Part shown: positions 1 through 8,729 of the stretch, piece after piece
Numbering within the stretch: position 1 is the stretch's first letter
Layout: each line of letters starts with the position of its first letter
Assembly (NCBI GenBank): GCA_900544175.1
Contig: UQUN01000015.1
Location: forward strand, 1 to 59,438
DNA length: 59,438 nucleotides
Reading direction: 5' to 3'
Origin: an uncultured Alistipes sp.
GTDB taxonomy: Bacteria; Bacteroidota; Bacteroidia; Bacteroidales; UBA932
The notes under the pieces: model-generated
What the model was told of the DNA's origin: nothing
The model's database searches: none
The model's input: only the letters and a program-made list of their open reading frames with translations
Position numbers and translations under genes: made by a program

Positions 1-1
1 G

Positions 2-640
2 ATACTACTTCCTATCTTTTTCTACCCTTCCGTGTCTACTTTTTCGAGAGCAGCACTGTCGCTGTGGATGCCCGTGGTGGAATTCTACCGCTATTCTCCT
101 GAGGCTTTGGCCCATTTCAGGCCGCTGGACGGAAGGACAAGCGGCTGTCAGGCAGGAAATGTGTATGTGTCTGTGGACTTTCTTCTGTTGAAGGAGAGAC
201 GTGTGCTGCCTGCGGTGGTTGTCAGGGCCGCTATTATCACGGCATCGGGAGACGGGGAGGAATACGCCAGGTATTTCGATGCTCCGGGATATTTTTTTGA
301 TGCTTCGTTATCCAAGTCATTTGCCATAGGAAATGGGTTCTTCCGCAGTATTGCCGTTTCGGCCGGCGGAGGATTCCTGTGCTGGCAGGTCTCGGCCCAT
401 TCCCAGAACGATGCCTATATGTATGGCGTGAGTGCAGCTGTTACAACAAGACTGTTCGATCTGTCGTGTGCATGGCAGGGGTATTCCGGCTGGATAGGCA
501 ATGGCGACCGTCCCATGGTGATAAAAACGGATCTGTCGTTCAAGGCCGGAAGTCATTTCAGGCCACTGCTGGCTTATGAGTACGGGCTGAGGGACTGGCC
601 ATGGCATCATTTCAGGATAGGAGTGGGATATGTGTTCTGA
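2..640 (+). CDS. Outer-membrane-type protein, 3' portion (5' end outside window)
   Basis: The reading frame is already open at the first base, so the gene begins upstream of the window and the GTG at 32 is probably internal. The visible ~213 residues alternate hydrophobic and polar stretches rich in aromatics and glycine, and end in an aromatic residue (IGVGYVF). That is typical of the last strand of an outer-membrane beta-barrel recognised by the BAM machinery. No specific family is recognised. It precedes a secreted TPR protein in the same direction, but a promoter lies between them, so they need not share a transcript. Confidence 0.6.
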   Translation: MLLPIFFYPSVSTFSRAALSLWMPVVEFYRYSPEALAHFRPLDGRTSGCQAGNVYVSVDFLLLKERRVLPAVVVRAAIITASGDGEEYARYFDAPGYFFDASLSKSFAIGNGFFRSIAVSAGGGFLCWQVSAHSQNDAYMYGVSAAVTTRLFDLSCAWQGYSGWIGNGDRPMVIKTDLSFKAGSHFRPLLAYEYGLRDWPWHHFRIGVGYVF

Positions 641-661
641 TATCTGAAACGATAATATGAC

Positions 662-670
662 TATATTTGC
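662..670 (+). promoter_or_regulatory. -7 promoter element for the TPR gene
   Basis: TATATTTGC matches the Bacteroidota consensus TAnnTTTGC. It predicts a transcription start near 675, about 33 bases before the ATG at 709. No convincing -33 TTTG is visible. Confidence 0.55.
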
Positions 671-708
671 GCATTTAGCGCGATTTTTGTTGAGAACCGT
701 AAGATAAG

Positions 709-2703
709 ATGAGACTTGCAAGGCTTATATCAGTGCTGACGATGCTGGCCGCGGCTTTCTGTGCCAGGGCCCAGTATGATATAGACCAGTTCTTCATACG
801 CGGCCAGATGGCCTTGAATGAAGGACAATATCTTCAGGCAATCAATAACTTCAATGTGCTTGTCAGACTTGATCCGTCACTTCATCAGGCTTATTTTCTC
901 AGAGGAATCGCCAAGTATAACTTAGGGGATTTCGGGGGTGCCGAGACTGATTTTGACAAGTCCATAGAGATCAATCCCATCTATACCCAGGCATATCATT
1001 ACAGGGCTATAACGCGCAGCCGTGAAGGAAAATACGACCTGGCTCTCGAGGACCTGGATTACGCAGTGGAGCTGAGGCCTGACTATTATGGACTTTATTT
1101 CACCAGAGGTGTCACATATTTCCTGTCACAGCAGTTCGGGAGAGCGGTAGAGGATTTCAACCGCTTCATTATACACGAGCCGCGTGATCCAGGAGCCTGG
1201 CTCAACAGAGGCGCGTCTTATCTCTTCTTAGGAGACACCGCAAAGGCACTCAGGGACTACAACCAGGCCATCGAACTGGATTTCCGGGAGCCGGAAGGAT
1301 ATATAAGACGCTCCCGTATCTATTATGCCCAGCACAGGTATAAGGAAGCTCTCGGAGATCTGGACAGGGCAATAAGTATAGATACGGCAAATACATTCGC
1401 ATATTTCAACCGGGCTCTGATACGGTATGAGACAAAGGATATACAGGGAACCATTGAGGATTTCGGGCAAGTTCTCAAGAGGGAGCCTGACAATTCCCTG
1501 ACTCTGTACAACAGGGCGCTTATCCTCTCTCAGATAGGGGATTTTGAAAAGGCGCTCCAGGATTACGACAAGGTACTGAACATCAATCCTGAAAATGTAC
1601 TTGCCTACTATAACCGAGCAGTCCTGTTCGCTGAGACAGGCCGTTACAGGGATGCTGTCGAGGATCTTACAAAAGCGATAGAATTGTATCCGGACTTCGC
1701 CAATGCCTATATGAACCGTTCTTATGTCAAGAACAGGATGGGGCTGTATGCGTCGGCCCGGGAAGATTACGCGACAGCGCAGGAGAAGATAGCGAAATAC
1801 CGCAGTCTGACATCGGACAGTACCGGAAGAGCCGCATTCGCGGACACGACCCGCAAGTACGACCGTCTGATTGCTCTGGATTCGGACTTTGCCAGAAGTG
1901 ACTTCAATGACGAGCTTCTTCAGAACCGTAATGTAGACATCGACCTTAAACCATTGTACCGTTTTGTGACAGCCGGAAATACGGAGGATGAAGAGATGCC
2001 CGAGCTGCTTGTCGAACGCTACGAAGACGGGACGGTGGAAGCTTTTGTCAGGTCGCTGCCGATAGGTGTGGAACTTTCGTGCCGTCCTGTCCCGGCGATG
2101 GACGACAACAGCAGGCTGATGACGGCTGTGGACAGGGAGGCTGACAGGACTGGAGATGACAGGGTGTTGTTTGCCAAGGCCTTGATGGAAAGCATGAACA
2201 AGCATTTCAATACAGCACTGTCCTGTTACGATGAGGCTATCGGAAAATCTCCTTCGCAAGTATTCTACTATATAAACAGAGGTGCCCTGAGGGCGGAGAT
2301 GATAGACTTCATATCGTCAATAGGAGACAATGTGCAGGTGCTCCGTATGGACGAGACCGGAACAGCGAAAGCACGGGTCGGGGACGGTACTGCGAGAAAT
2401 TATGACTACTCCGAGGCAGTCAGCGACATGCGCAAGGCCGCCATGCTGTATCCGGAGTTTCCGTATACCTATTACAATTTGGGCAACCTGTACTGTCTGT
2501 CCAATGATATGCCCCAGGCTATCACGCAGTATACGGAGGCTATCAGGCTCTATCCAGGGTTGGCTGAGGCATATTACAACCGTGGCCTTGTCCTTATATA
2601 CCTCAAAGACAAGGAAAAGGGATGTATAGACCTCAGCAAGGCCGGTGAGTTGGGTATCGAGGATGCGTACCGCGTCATTTCCGAATACTGCGACAGCGAG
2701 TAA
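709..2703 (+). CDS. Secreted tetratricopeptide-repeat protein
   Basis: A 664-residue protein with an N-terminal signal peptide (hydrophobic stretch ending CARAQ at ~residue 22). It is then made almost entirely of tetratricopeptide repeats. About ten 34-residue units with the A-Y-N-R-G/A-L signature fill residues ~25-370, and three more follow at the C-terminus (~500-660). The middle (~370-500) is not repeat-like and contains charged segments. TPR solenoids are protein-interaction scaffolds, and here one would act in the periplasm or at the outer membrane. The gene has its own promoter and converges on the truncated tip cassette. Its partner is unknown. Confidence 0.85.
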   Translation: MRLARLISVLTMLAAAFCARAQYDIDQFFIRGQMALNEGQYLQAINNFNVLVRLDPSLHQAYFLRGIAKYNLGDFGGAETDFDKSIEINPIYTQAYHYRAITRSREGKYDLALEDLDYAVELRPDYYGLYFTRGVTYFLSQQFGRAVEDFNRFIIHEPRDPGAWLNRGASYLFLGDTAKALRDYNQAIELDFREPEGYIRRSRIYYAQHRYKEALGDLDRAISIDTANTFAYFNRALIRYETKDIQGTIEDFGQVLKREPDNSLTLYNRALILSQIGDFEKALQDYDKVLNINPENVLAYYNRAVLFAETGRYRDAVEDLTKAIELYPDFANAYMNRSYVKNRMGLYASAREDYATAQEKIAKYRSLTSDSTGRAAFADTTRKYDRLIALDSDFARSDFNDELLQNRNVDIDLKPLYRFVTAGNTEDEEMPELLVERYEDGTVEAFVRSLPIGVELSCRPVPAMDDNSRLMTAVDREADRTGDDRVLFAKALMESMNKHFNTALSCYDEAIGKSPSQVFYYINRGALRAEMIDFISSIGDNVQVLRMDETGTAKARVGDGTARNYDYSEAVSDMRKAAMLYPEFPYTYYNLGNLYCLSNDMPQAITQYTEAIRLYPGLAEAYYNRGLVLIYLKDKEKGCIDLSKAGELGIEDAYRVISEYCDSE

Positions 2704-2738
2704 AAAACCGGCCGCCTGCCTGAACTGCTGTACTTCTG

Positions 2739-3782
2739 TCAGTCGGTGTCGCGCACACAGCGGACATATCCTCTATCTTTGTCATCATCGTTCAATAGCA
2801 TGAACACATTGTTTTCAGGACTGTACAGAAAGCCTAACCTCTTGCCGTCTGAGAAGGTGCTGTAGCGGGAATCCCCATTTAATGAAAACTTTGTGGCACT
2901 CATATAGTATGGAGGATGTTCAGTTAAAATTTTAGAATGCAGGTCTCCTCCCCAGTCTCCTTCATACCATGTAACATGGGCAGATCTGGTCGGCCATGCT
3001 GTAACACGTGTCGACATTATCAGCAGTTCCCGTTGATTGGGCACTCTGTATCCGGGAGGACAAGGGGATGATCCTGTTTGGAAAGAAGTCCATGTTCTGG
3101 CATTAGTCCATTCAATATCCGTTTCGGATTCAGACGAAGACCACTCCAACCAGGTTCTTCCACCATTAATGGGCATTATAGTTGGTTGTGGCGATATCGA
3201 TGAATCCACTTCAAACTTTACATAGGGCAAATTCCATCCTTCTGCATTTCTTTCATTATGGTCAGGCAGGGATCCCCCTCTCAAAGGCGATTCGCGAAGG
3301 GATTTGGGATTCATTCGAGAGAGATCCACAATGTAGAAGCCTGGCTTATCCGGATCTTCGTAGACATCTACAATGTTGTCGATGATAGAAGCATCATATT
3401 CTGCATTATCGTCTACCCCCAGATTACGTAAACACCTATAAGAATAATATGCTCCATTCAGATCCAAACTTCCATCATTTCCACTGTATGTGCCTCTGGA
3501 CGCACCTTCCTCTGCCCAGAGCACCCAGGGTTCAGATCCATTAGCAGAACTGGAGGTATAGTGCCAGTAGTTTCCGATCTGTTCATTAGGGAAAAGGCGG
3601 GAAGCCTCATTGAGTGCCCACTCTCCGATGTAGATGTCGGTCAGCTGGTCGATGGCTGCAAGGTACCATTTGACTTCGTTTTTGTCTATTTGTCCGTTGC
3701 CGTTCTCATCGCGGTTGCGCATTAGACAGGCGTAGGCTGCATTATTGTAGCCTGACCTTAAAGTGTTTGTGCTGAAATCCAC
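2739..3782 (-). CDS. 5'-truncated C-terminal domain of a DUF4906-like fimbrial tip protein (silent cassette?)
   Basis: This 347-codon frame has no signal peptide. It aligns along its whole length with the last ~310 residues of the tip protein encoded at 10008-13208. Shared features are an N-R-D...E EF-hand-like loop (residues ~25-36, D-E-N-G-N-G-Q-I-D-K-N-E), WYLAA-DQLT, VLWAEEGA, YRCLRNLGV, PCPPGYRVPNQRE and a terminal RCVRD. The copy is divergent, not a recent duplicate. Only a GTG is available as start. The frame stops five codons upstream at a TAA that lies inside the inverted repeat at 3789-3800, so the gene is cut almost exactly at that repeat. It reads away from the fimbrial operon. 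It may be a pseudogene remnant, a recombination donor, or expressed only when the neighbouring promoter is inverted. Confidence 0.7.
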   Translation of the reverse strand: MDFSTNTLRSGYNNAAYACLMRNRDENGNGQIDKNEVKWYLAAIDQLTDIYIGEWALNEASRLFPNEQIGNYWHYTSSSANGSEPWVLWAEEGASRGTYSGNDGSLDLNGAYYSYRCLRNLGVDDNAEYDASIIDNIVDVYEDPDKPGFYIVDLSRMNPKSLRESPLRGGSLPDHNERNAEGWNLPYVKFEVDSSISPQPTIMPINGGRTWLEWSSSESETDIEWTNARTWTSFQTGSSPCPPGYRVPNQRELLIMSTRVTAWPTRSAHVTWYEGDWGGDLHSKILTEHPPYYMSATKFSLNGDSRYSTFSDGKRLGFLYSPENNVFMLLNDDDKDRGYVRCVRDTD

Positions 3783-3788
3783 ATATGT

Positions 3789-3800
3789 GTTGATTTAATT
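3789..3800 (-). repeat. Inverted copy of the 12-bp site AATTAAATCAAC
   Basis: The plus strand reads GTTGATTTAATT, the exact reverse complement of the core found at 3913-3924 and 4067-4078. It sits at the truncated 5' edge of the tip cassette. Confidence 0.7.
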
Positions 3801-3888
3801 ACACATACTCTATAAGAATATTATATGGTATTGCAGAAATTATTTATCCATCTAAAGAAAAACGAATTCTAAATAATTGAAAAATATA

Positions 3889-3897
3889 TATCTTTGC
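3889..3897 (+). promoter_or_regulatory. -7 promoter element pointing to fimbrial operon I, inside the inverted-repeat pair
   Basis: TATCTTTGC fits TAnnTTTGC. It lies between the inverted sites 3789-3800 and 3913-3924. In the present orientation it fires rightwards, giving a leader of about 190 bases before the ATG at 4093. If the 112-bp spacer were inverted it would point at the cassette on the minus strand. No -33 TTTG is seen at the usual spacing. Confidence 0.55.
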
Positions 3898-3912
3898 GCC
3901 GTGGTAATAAAT

Positions 3913-3927
3913 AATTAAATCAACGTT
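3913..3927 (+). repeat. Site copy AATTAAATCAACGTT (first direct copy)
   Basis: The 15 bases are identical to 4067-4081 in the same orientation. The first 12 are also an exact inverted match to 3789-3800. It lies just downstream of the predicted transcription start. Confidence 0.7.
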
Positions 3928-3976
3928 ATTTTATTATCAGCCTTATAGTAGCACTTTGTAGATAAAAATATTTTAT

Positions 3977-4024
3977 GTAAGATTTGAGTTTTTTTCTAAA
4001 AACTTAAAAGTCTTACTGTTTTTT
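3977..4024 (+). terminator. Intrinsic terminator within the leader of fimbrial operon I
   Basis: The arms GTAAGA (3977-3982) and TCTTAC (4011-4016) pair. They continue, after a two-base bulge, into an 11-bp helix (3983-3993 with 3998-4008, one G-U) closed by a TTCT loop. A run of six T follows (4019-4024). It lies between the promoter and the first gene and is bracketed by the two direct repeats. It would stop most transcripts after ~120 bases unless antitermination occurs. Confidence 0.6.
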
Positions 4025-4066
4025 ACGCAAATTCTCTTTCTTTTTTCGCCGCTGATGATTTACGGG

Positions 4067-4081
4067 AATTAAATCAACGTT
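4067..4081 (+). repeat. Site copy AATTAAATCAACGTT (second direct copy)
   Basis: It is 154 bp downstream of, and in the same orientation as, the copy at 3913. It ends 11 bases before the ATG of the first fimbrial gene. An alternative reading is that the three copies are binding sites for a regulator. Confidence 0.7.
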
Positions 4082-4092
4082 TTAATACAGAT

Positions 4093-4692
4093 ATGCGACA
4101 CCGGGAAAGGTGTAAGACAAAGGTTATGGTTGTGACAGCAGTGCTGCTGTTGTTTGTGTGTTTGCCTCAAGTCCTTAACGCTCAGAGGCTTGCGGTGAAG
4201 ACTAACTTATTGTCGGATCTTACTGCGACTGTCAGCATAGGTGCTGAGCTGGCTCTTGCTCCACGTTGGACACTGGACGTTTCGGGTAATTACAATGCCT
4301 GGGATTTTGCGGAGTACCGGAAACAGAAGCAGTGGATGGTACAGCCGGAGGCCAGATATTGGTTCTGTGAGGCTTTCAACGGCCATTTTCTCGGTGCTCA
4401 TCTTATCGGCGGTGAGTTCAATATGGCCGATCCGTTTTTCCCGTTCAGCCTGTACCGTCCGCTCCGTGACTATCGTTTTGAGGGATGGATGTACGGAGCC
4501 GGCATAGCATATGGGTATCACTGGATTCTGTCGCCGAGATGGAGCATAGAGGCTGAGATAGGTGTAGGATATGTGGGCACGAAGCATGAGCAGTATGAGT
4601 GCATAAGGTGCGGAACCCTTGTTGACGAGGGACTGTCCCATAACTTTTCGATAACCAAACTGGCTGTAAGCGTAATATTTATGATATTCTGA
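4093..4692 (+). CDS. DUF3575 outer-membrane protein, fimbrial cluster I
   Basis: A 199-residue protein with a signal peptide (to ~residue 31, ending VLNAQ). It carries the DUF3575 hallmark near the mature N-terminus (LAVKTNLLSDLT) and a small beta-barrel pattern ending in IFMIF. DUF3575 proteins commonly head Bacteroidales fimbrial operons and are presumed outer-membrane components supporting fimbrial display. That role is inferred from context. It is the first gene of a six-gene unidirectional operon, and the next gene starts one base after its stop codon. Confidence 0.8.
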   Translation: MRHRERCKTKVMVVTAVLLLFVCLPQVLNAQRLAVKTNLLSDLTATVSIGAELALAPRWTLDVSGNYNAWDFAEYRKQKQWMVQPEARYWFCEAFNGHFLGAHLIGGEFNMADPFFPFSLYRPLRDYRFEGWMYGAGIAYGYHWILSPRWSIEAEIGVGYVGTKHEQYECIRCGTLVDEGLSHNFSITKLAVSVIFMIF

Positions 4693-4693
4693 T

Positions 4694-6193
4694 ATGGGTA
4701 CATGTGTTAAGCATATGGGTAGGATCATCGTGGCGCTCCTTGTGTCGTCGGTCGTACGGGTCTCCGTGGCTTGTGCGCAGACTTCCTATGTGGACCGGAT
4801 GGATTGGCTGCTTGGGGATGTCTTCATTGCCGTAGATACGGCATCGGGATCCAAGGATGCCGTGCTTGATATGGTCATACGCTGGAAAGACAGACCGTCT
4901 GCCGACAGGCAGCACGCCGTATGTATACAGCCTGTACTCATGTCGCAGGATTCTTCGGACCAGTTCGGTTTCGCACCTATATATATTGACGGGAAAATCC
5001 GTTCCAAGGCGATAGCACGGGAGGAGGTGCTGAACCGCAGGGCCGTACATAGACCGGACAGCTGTTTTGTGATAGAAGTGGGCAAGGATGCTCCTTTGGC
5101 GGTGAGGTACAGGAGCAGTCTGCCTTATGACAGGGCCATGCTTGATGGAAGCATCGTACTGTACGAGGTGGTACATGGGTGCGCGGACTGTCTTGAAGGC
5201 ATGGATACTTTAGTGCTCTCGGAGGTGCTTCCCCGGTATGAGCCCCGCTTCGGACCTGACTTCATGGTCAGTCCGGACGGGAATGAGAAGCGGAGGGAAC
5301 GACGTTTCAGGGCAGATCTTGCCTTCATGGTCAATCTTTCACGTATAGATCCGGAGTATAAGGACAATGCCGAGGCATTGGATGGTATAGTGGAGTCGAT
5401 CCGGACAGCGATGAACGATACGGTGTACACAGTACGTGCGGTGCGTTTCATGGGCTTTGCTTCACCGGAAGGTCCTGAGCGCTTCAACACCTTGCTGGCA
5501 GGACGCAGGGCGGCAAGCCTGGCGGATTATATTGTGGAAACATCCAGGGGCATGTTGCCTGATTCCATTATCATGGTCGAGGGCGGTGCAGAGGATTGGG
5601 ACGGATTCTTCGCGGCAGTGGACGGGAACCAGTCTGTTGCCGGAAACAGGAGCGTGGCTGCTGTCCGTGCCTCTTTGACAGCGGACAACCGGGACAGTTG
5701 CGAGCGGGTCCTCCGTGCGGACCGCAAGCTGTTCAATGTGCTGCGCACGGACATACTGCCGGCATTGCGGCGTACGGAGTATACCATAGAGTACGATGTC
5801 CGCGATTTCTCGCCGGAAGAGGCCGAACGTTTGTGGCAAGAACACCCGGAATGGCTGAGTATAAACGAACTGTACTCGGTGGCAGAGCTTTACGGAGACG
5901 ATGATCCTCGGTATATTGAGGTGCTTCTGGCGGCGGCCCGTACATATCCGGCCGATGTTGCTGCAGTACATAATGCCGCGATGGCTCTCTGCCGTTCCGG
6001 AATGAGTGTGGAGGCAGTCTCTCTGCTCTCGGGCCGCTACGAGCCAGGACTGCTCAACACACTCGGTATCATCTATGCCGGAGAGGAAATGTACGATGAG
6101 GCCGTCAATGCATTCAGGCTGGCCATGGATGCCGGTTCGGAAGATGCCGGCCGCAATCTGGCGGAACTGGAGCAAGTCCTGGAGCAACTGTAA
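4694..6193 (+). CDS. DUF3868 / OmpA-like fimbrial assembly protein
   Basis: A 499-residue exported protein whose signal peptide ends near VACAQ. An internal ATG at 4715 would give a shorter leader. The N-terminal half matches DUF3868. Residues ~210-290 have the OmpA-like pattern with FMGFASPEG followed by a basic N-x7-R segment, which normally contacts peptidoglycan. The C-terminus carries short TPR-like helices (MYDEAVNAFRLAMDAG). DUF3575 plus DUF3868 pairs precede major fimbrillin genes in Bacteroidales, suggesting an outer-membrane or periplasmic platform. The fimbrillin gene follows after a 44-base A/T-rich gap. Confidence 0.8.
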   Translation: MGTCVKHMGRIIVALLVSSVVRVSVACAQTSYVDRMDWLLGDVFIAVDTASGSKDAVLDMVIRWKDRPSADRQHAVCIQPVLMSQDSSDQFGFAPIYIDGKIRSKAIAREEVLNRRAVHRPDSCFVIEVGKDAPLAVRYRSSLPYDRAMLDGSIVLYEVVHGCADCLEGMDTLVLSEVLPRYEPRFGPDFMVSPDGNEKRRERRFRADLAFMVNLSRIDPEYKDNAEALDGIVESIRTAMNDTVYTVRAVRFMGFASPEGPERFNTLLAGRRAASLADYIVETSRGMLPDSIIMVEGGAEDWDGFFAAVDGNQSVAGNRSVAAVRASLTADNRDSCERVLRADRKLFNVLRTDILPALRRTEYTIEYDVRDFSPEEAERLWQEHPEWLSINELYSVAELYGDDDPRYIEVLLAAARTYPADVAAVHNAAMALCRSGMSVEAVSLLSGRYEPGLLNTLGIIYAGEEMYDEAVNAFRLAMDAGSEDAGRNLAELEQVLEQL

Positions 6194-6237
6194 AAAGAAA
6201 GACATATCAATCAATAATCATTTAAATTACAAAAAGT

Positions 6238-7764
6238 ATGAAAACTTTAAATTTATCAATTCTGGTTTTGGCAGCAGGTGCAGTATCTGTACTGTCATCC
6301 TGTCAGAAAGAACCGCAGACTCAGCCCGTCACGGATGAGGGTGTGAAGTCTGTCGCACTGACACTCAATTTGGGAAGCCCGTCTGCAACAAAGGCGCAGA
6401 ATGAGGTTGAGGATCCGTATGCAAGTGGATTTGACGACTTTGAGAACATCGCCATTCTGTTCACGGATCAGAACGGTGTCATCAAATATGCGTTTCAGGC
6501 GGAGAGCTCCGATCACTCACAGGGTACTGATGCGGCAACAATATGGGACAACCTTAAAGCTGGTGGAGTACGTTTTATCGGGCTCGAGAATATCAGCCAG
6601 ATATATGTGGTCGCCAATATGCCGGCTGATGCCATGACCTTCCCTGAGGACGGGATCATGACTCAAACAGTGAATGTGACAGAGATAAATGATGATATTG
6701 CATTAGTGGATTATTTTAGTTTGTTGAAGCAGGTTAAAGTGCCTTATATAGGTGCGGATCTCGCTTTTGATATGTTGGACGGGAATTCTGTCAGCGGCAA
6801 TGCAGAGGTTGTCGTCGGAGAAGATGCCGGACAGTATTACAAGGCAGAGATATCCATCAGGCCTGCAATATCGAGATTCGAGGTGTCAAAGATTTCAGTA
6901 GAAAATTCCAGTGTAGCTTATTTCAAGCTTGCGGACAATGGAGTAGAGCTGGAATCGGTGGATGGTGAAGCCGAGGCGGAGTACAAGGTTGACTGGAGCG
7001 GCTTCAGTCCGAGTCTTGTCGGTGTGTACATGTCCAATTTCTACACCAACACCGCTTACTTCCCTGCAGCCGAGACGACATTGGAGGGAAGATGGACTGC
7101 TTTCGAGACACCGTCTTTCGAGAACGGGACGTCTCCTATAACACAAGGTCTTTGGAGCGGTGCGGCTCTTGATGAGACACTCAACGACCTTGTCAGCTAT
7201 TCCAACTATACTTCTCCTGACTATGGCCTCCTGTTTGACGATACGTACAGTGATGTAAGTGGCGGTACCCTGTTTGACGGCAGCAAAAGCGGTGCGAACA
7301 AGGTCATACCGTTCAACTTCTTCGTGCCCTATGACCTGAGAGCTACCGGCGAATATGACGTATATGCCACCGACGGCAGTCTGACTCCGAAGATTCACTT
7401 CCAGTTCAAGGAAGGCGGACAGATATCCACTACCATATCAGTAAAAAATGCAACTGGTGCTTGGGAAACACTGCAATCTGGCTCTGACCAGTATGTGCAG
7501 TTGAGCACGATGTTCACGTGGCCGTCCGTACCTGGCGGAGAAGACGGTATAGCATTTGCGAATGTCACATTCGTTACTGACCAGAGTGATCCGGAAGGAA
7601 GTGTGCTTAAGTTGCGTCCAGGCTTTATCTATAAAGTGCAGGAGGTAAAAGTCAGTCCGGTGAATATCTCCGGCACTGTGACATCATCTGACCTTAACAA
7701 TATATTCGTGACAGTAACAGTCGTGCCGTTCAACACAGAGGATGTGTATCCGGTGTTTGACTAA
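6238..7764 (+). CDS. Major fimbrillin (FimA/Mfa1-like), structural subunit of fimbria I
   Basis: A 508-residue prolipoprotein with lipobox VLSSC (Cys22). The body is a two-domain beta-sandwich typical of FimA/Mfa1-type subunits. Early in the chain is the segment that aligns with the first strand and becomes exposed after arginine-type protease cleavage in type V pili. Polymerisation by donor-strand exchange after lipoprotein export is known for the family and inferred here. It lies directly upstream of a FimB/Mfa2-like anchor, the standard order. The A/T-rich sequence TTTAAATTAC before the ATG is typical of Bacteroidota translation starts. Confidence 0.82.
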   Translation: MKTLNLSILVLAAGAVSVLSSCQKEPQTQPVTDEGVKSVALTLNLGSPSATKAQNEVEDPYASGFDDFENIAILFTDQNGVIKYAFQAESSDHSQGTDAATIWDNLKAGGVRFIGLENISQIYVVANMPADAMTFPEDGIMTQTVNVTEINDDIALVDYFSLLKQVKVPYIGADLAFDMLDGNSVSGNAEVVVGEDAGQYYKAEISIRPAISRFEVSKISVENSSVAYFKLADNGVELESVDGEAEAEYKVDWSGFSPSLVGVYMSNFYTNTAYFPAAETTLEGRWTAFETPSFENGTSPITQGLWSGAALDETLNDLVSYSNYTSPDYGLLFDDTYSDVSGGTLFDGSKSGANKVIPFNFFVPYDLRATGEYDVYATDGSLTPKIHFQFKEGGQISTTISVKNATGAWETLQSGSDQYVQLSTMFTWPSVPGGEDGIAFANVTFVTDQSDPEGSVLKLRPGFIYKVQEVKVSPVNISGTVTSSDLNNIFVTVTVVPFNTEDVYPVFD

Positions 7765-7776
7765 TCGGAGAAAGAG

Positions 7777-8721
7777 ATGAGTACCAGTAGATACATATCA
7801 GTACTGACAGCGGTTGTGCTGTGTGTCACCAGCTGTATCAGGGAGAATATCGACGAATGCGAGACACCGGTGGAGGTGGAGTTCCTCTACTGGGGCGACG
7901 GTATCGTGGATGTATTCCCCGAGAGGGTGGACTCAGTGCTGATGTTTATCTACGAGGCATCCTCCGGAGAGCTGTACCGGACAGTTCCCCTCACGGCTTC
8001 CGAGCTTGACGCACGTCAGGGCGCGAGCCTCCGTCTTTTCCCCGGCGACTACAGACTGGTCTGCTGGGGAAATGCCGGGGAGGGCTCCCATATTGACCTG
8101 GACGCGCAGAGGATTATGTCTGCGGACCATCACGAGGACCGCAATCCTTCCGGTATCGAGGAGCTGTATTTCGGCTCCACCGAACTTTCGGTGCCCCTTA
8201 CCCTCCGTCCCGTCCGGGATACGGTCGAGTTCGAGGCTCCCTATATCATGATAACCGTCGAACTGCTGGGATTCGGCCGCCTGAACAGCGGCGGGGCCTC
8301 TGCCGGACAGACATCATCAGGAGATGGGGAGGAGGAACCGAAAGTCATATTTGCCCATGAGGGGCTTTCGGGTCACATCGATTTCAACGGAGATCCGGTC
8401 CTGGACGAGGAACTGGCGGACTACGTGCCGGAACTGGAGGACCATCCGGAAGAGGCGGACTCCTACACCACGACCTACCTGGTGCCGGAGTTTGACAACT
8501 CCACAACCTCCGAACTCAGTGTCTACGACCGTACCCGGGGCACTTCGCTCTACAACCGGCCCCTGGCCGACATACTCGATGAGCTCGGCATCACCCTTGA
8601 CCCTGACCGCAACGAGCTCGCCCTGCATCTGCGCATCCAGGCCAGTTTCGACAGCAACGGAGTGCTGGTCGGTGTGGATGTCGTAGGATGGAACACTGAG
8701 ATAGTTTTTCCTGACTTCTGA
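7777..8721 (+). CDS. FimB/Mfa2 family fimbrial anchor lipoprotein
   Basis: A 314-residue lipoprotein with lipobox VTSC (Cys20), followed by the family's Cys-rich start (CIRENIDEC). Then come a VEFLYWGDG strand, the VDSVLMFIYEASSG segment, and the LFPGDYRLVCWGN motif that characterises Mfa2/FimB. In Porphyromonas this protein anchors the fimbria in the outer membrane and limits its length. The gene starts 13 bases after the fimbrillin stop codon. Confidence 0.85.
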   Translation: MSTSRYISVLTAVVLCVTSCIRENIDECETPVEVEFLYWGDGIVDVFPERVDSVLMFIYEASSGELYRTVPLTASELDARQGASLRLFPGDYRLVCWGNAGEGSHIDLDAQRIMSADHHEDRNPSGIEELYFGSTELSVPLTLRPVRDTVEFEAPYIMITVELLGFGRLNSGGASAGQTSSGDGEEEPKVIFAHEGLSGHIDFNGDPVLDEELADYVPELEDHPEEADSYTTTYLVPEFDNSTTSELSVYDRTRGTSLYNRPLADILDELGITLDPDRNELALHLRIQASFDSNGVLVGVDVVGWNTEIVFPDF

Positions 8722-8729
8722 AGTAAGAC

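Noticed and set aside
1228..2259. 343-codon open frame on the minus strand
   Set aside because: It lies entirely inside the TPR gene, whose protein has a signal peptide and clear repeats; the antisense product has no domain-like pattern.
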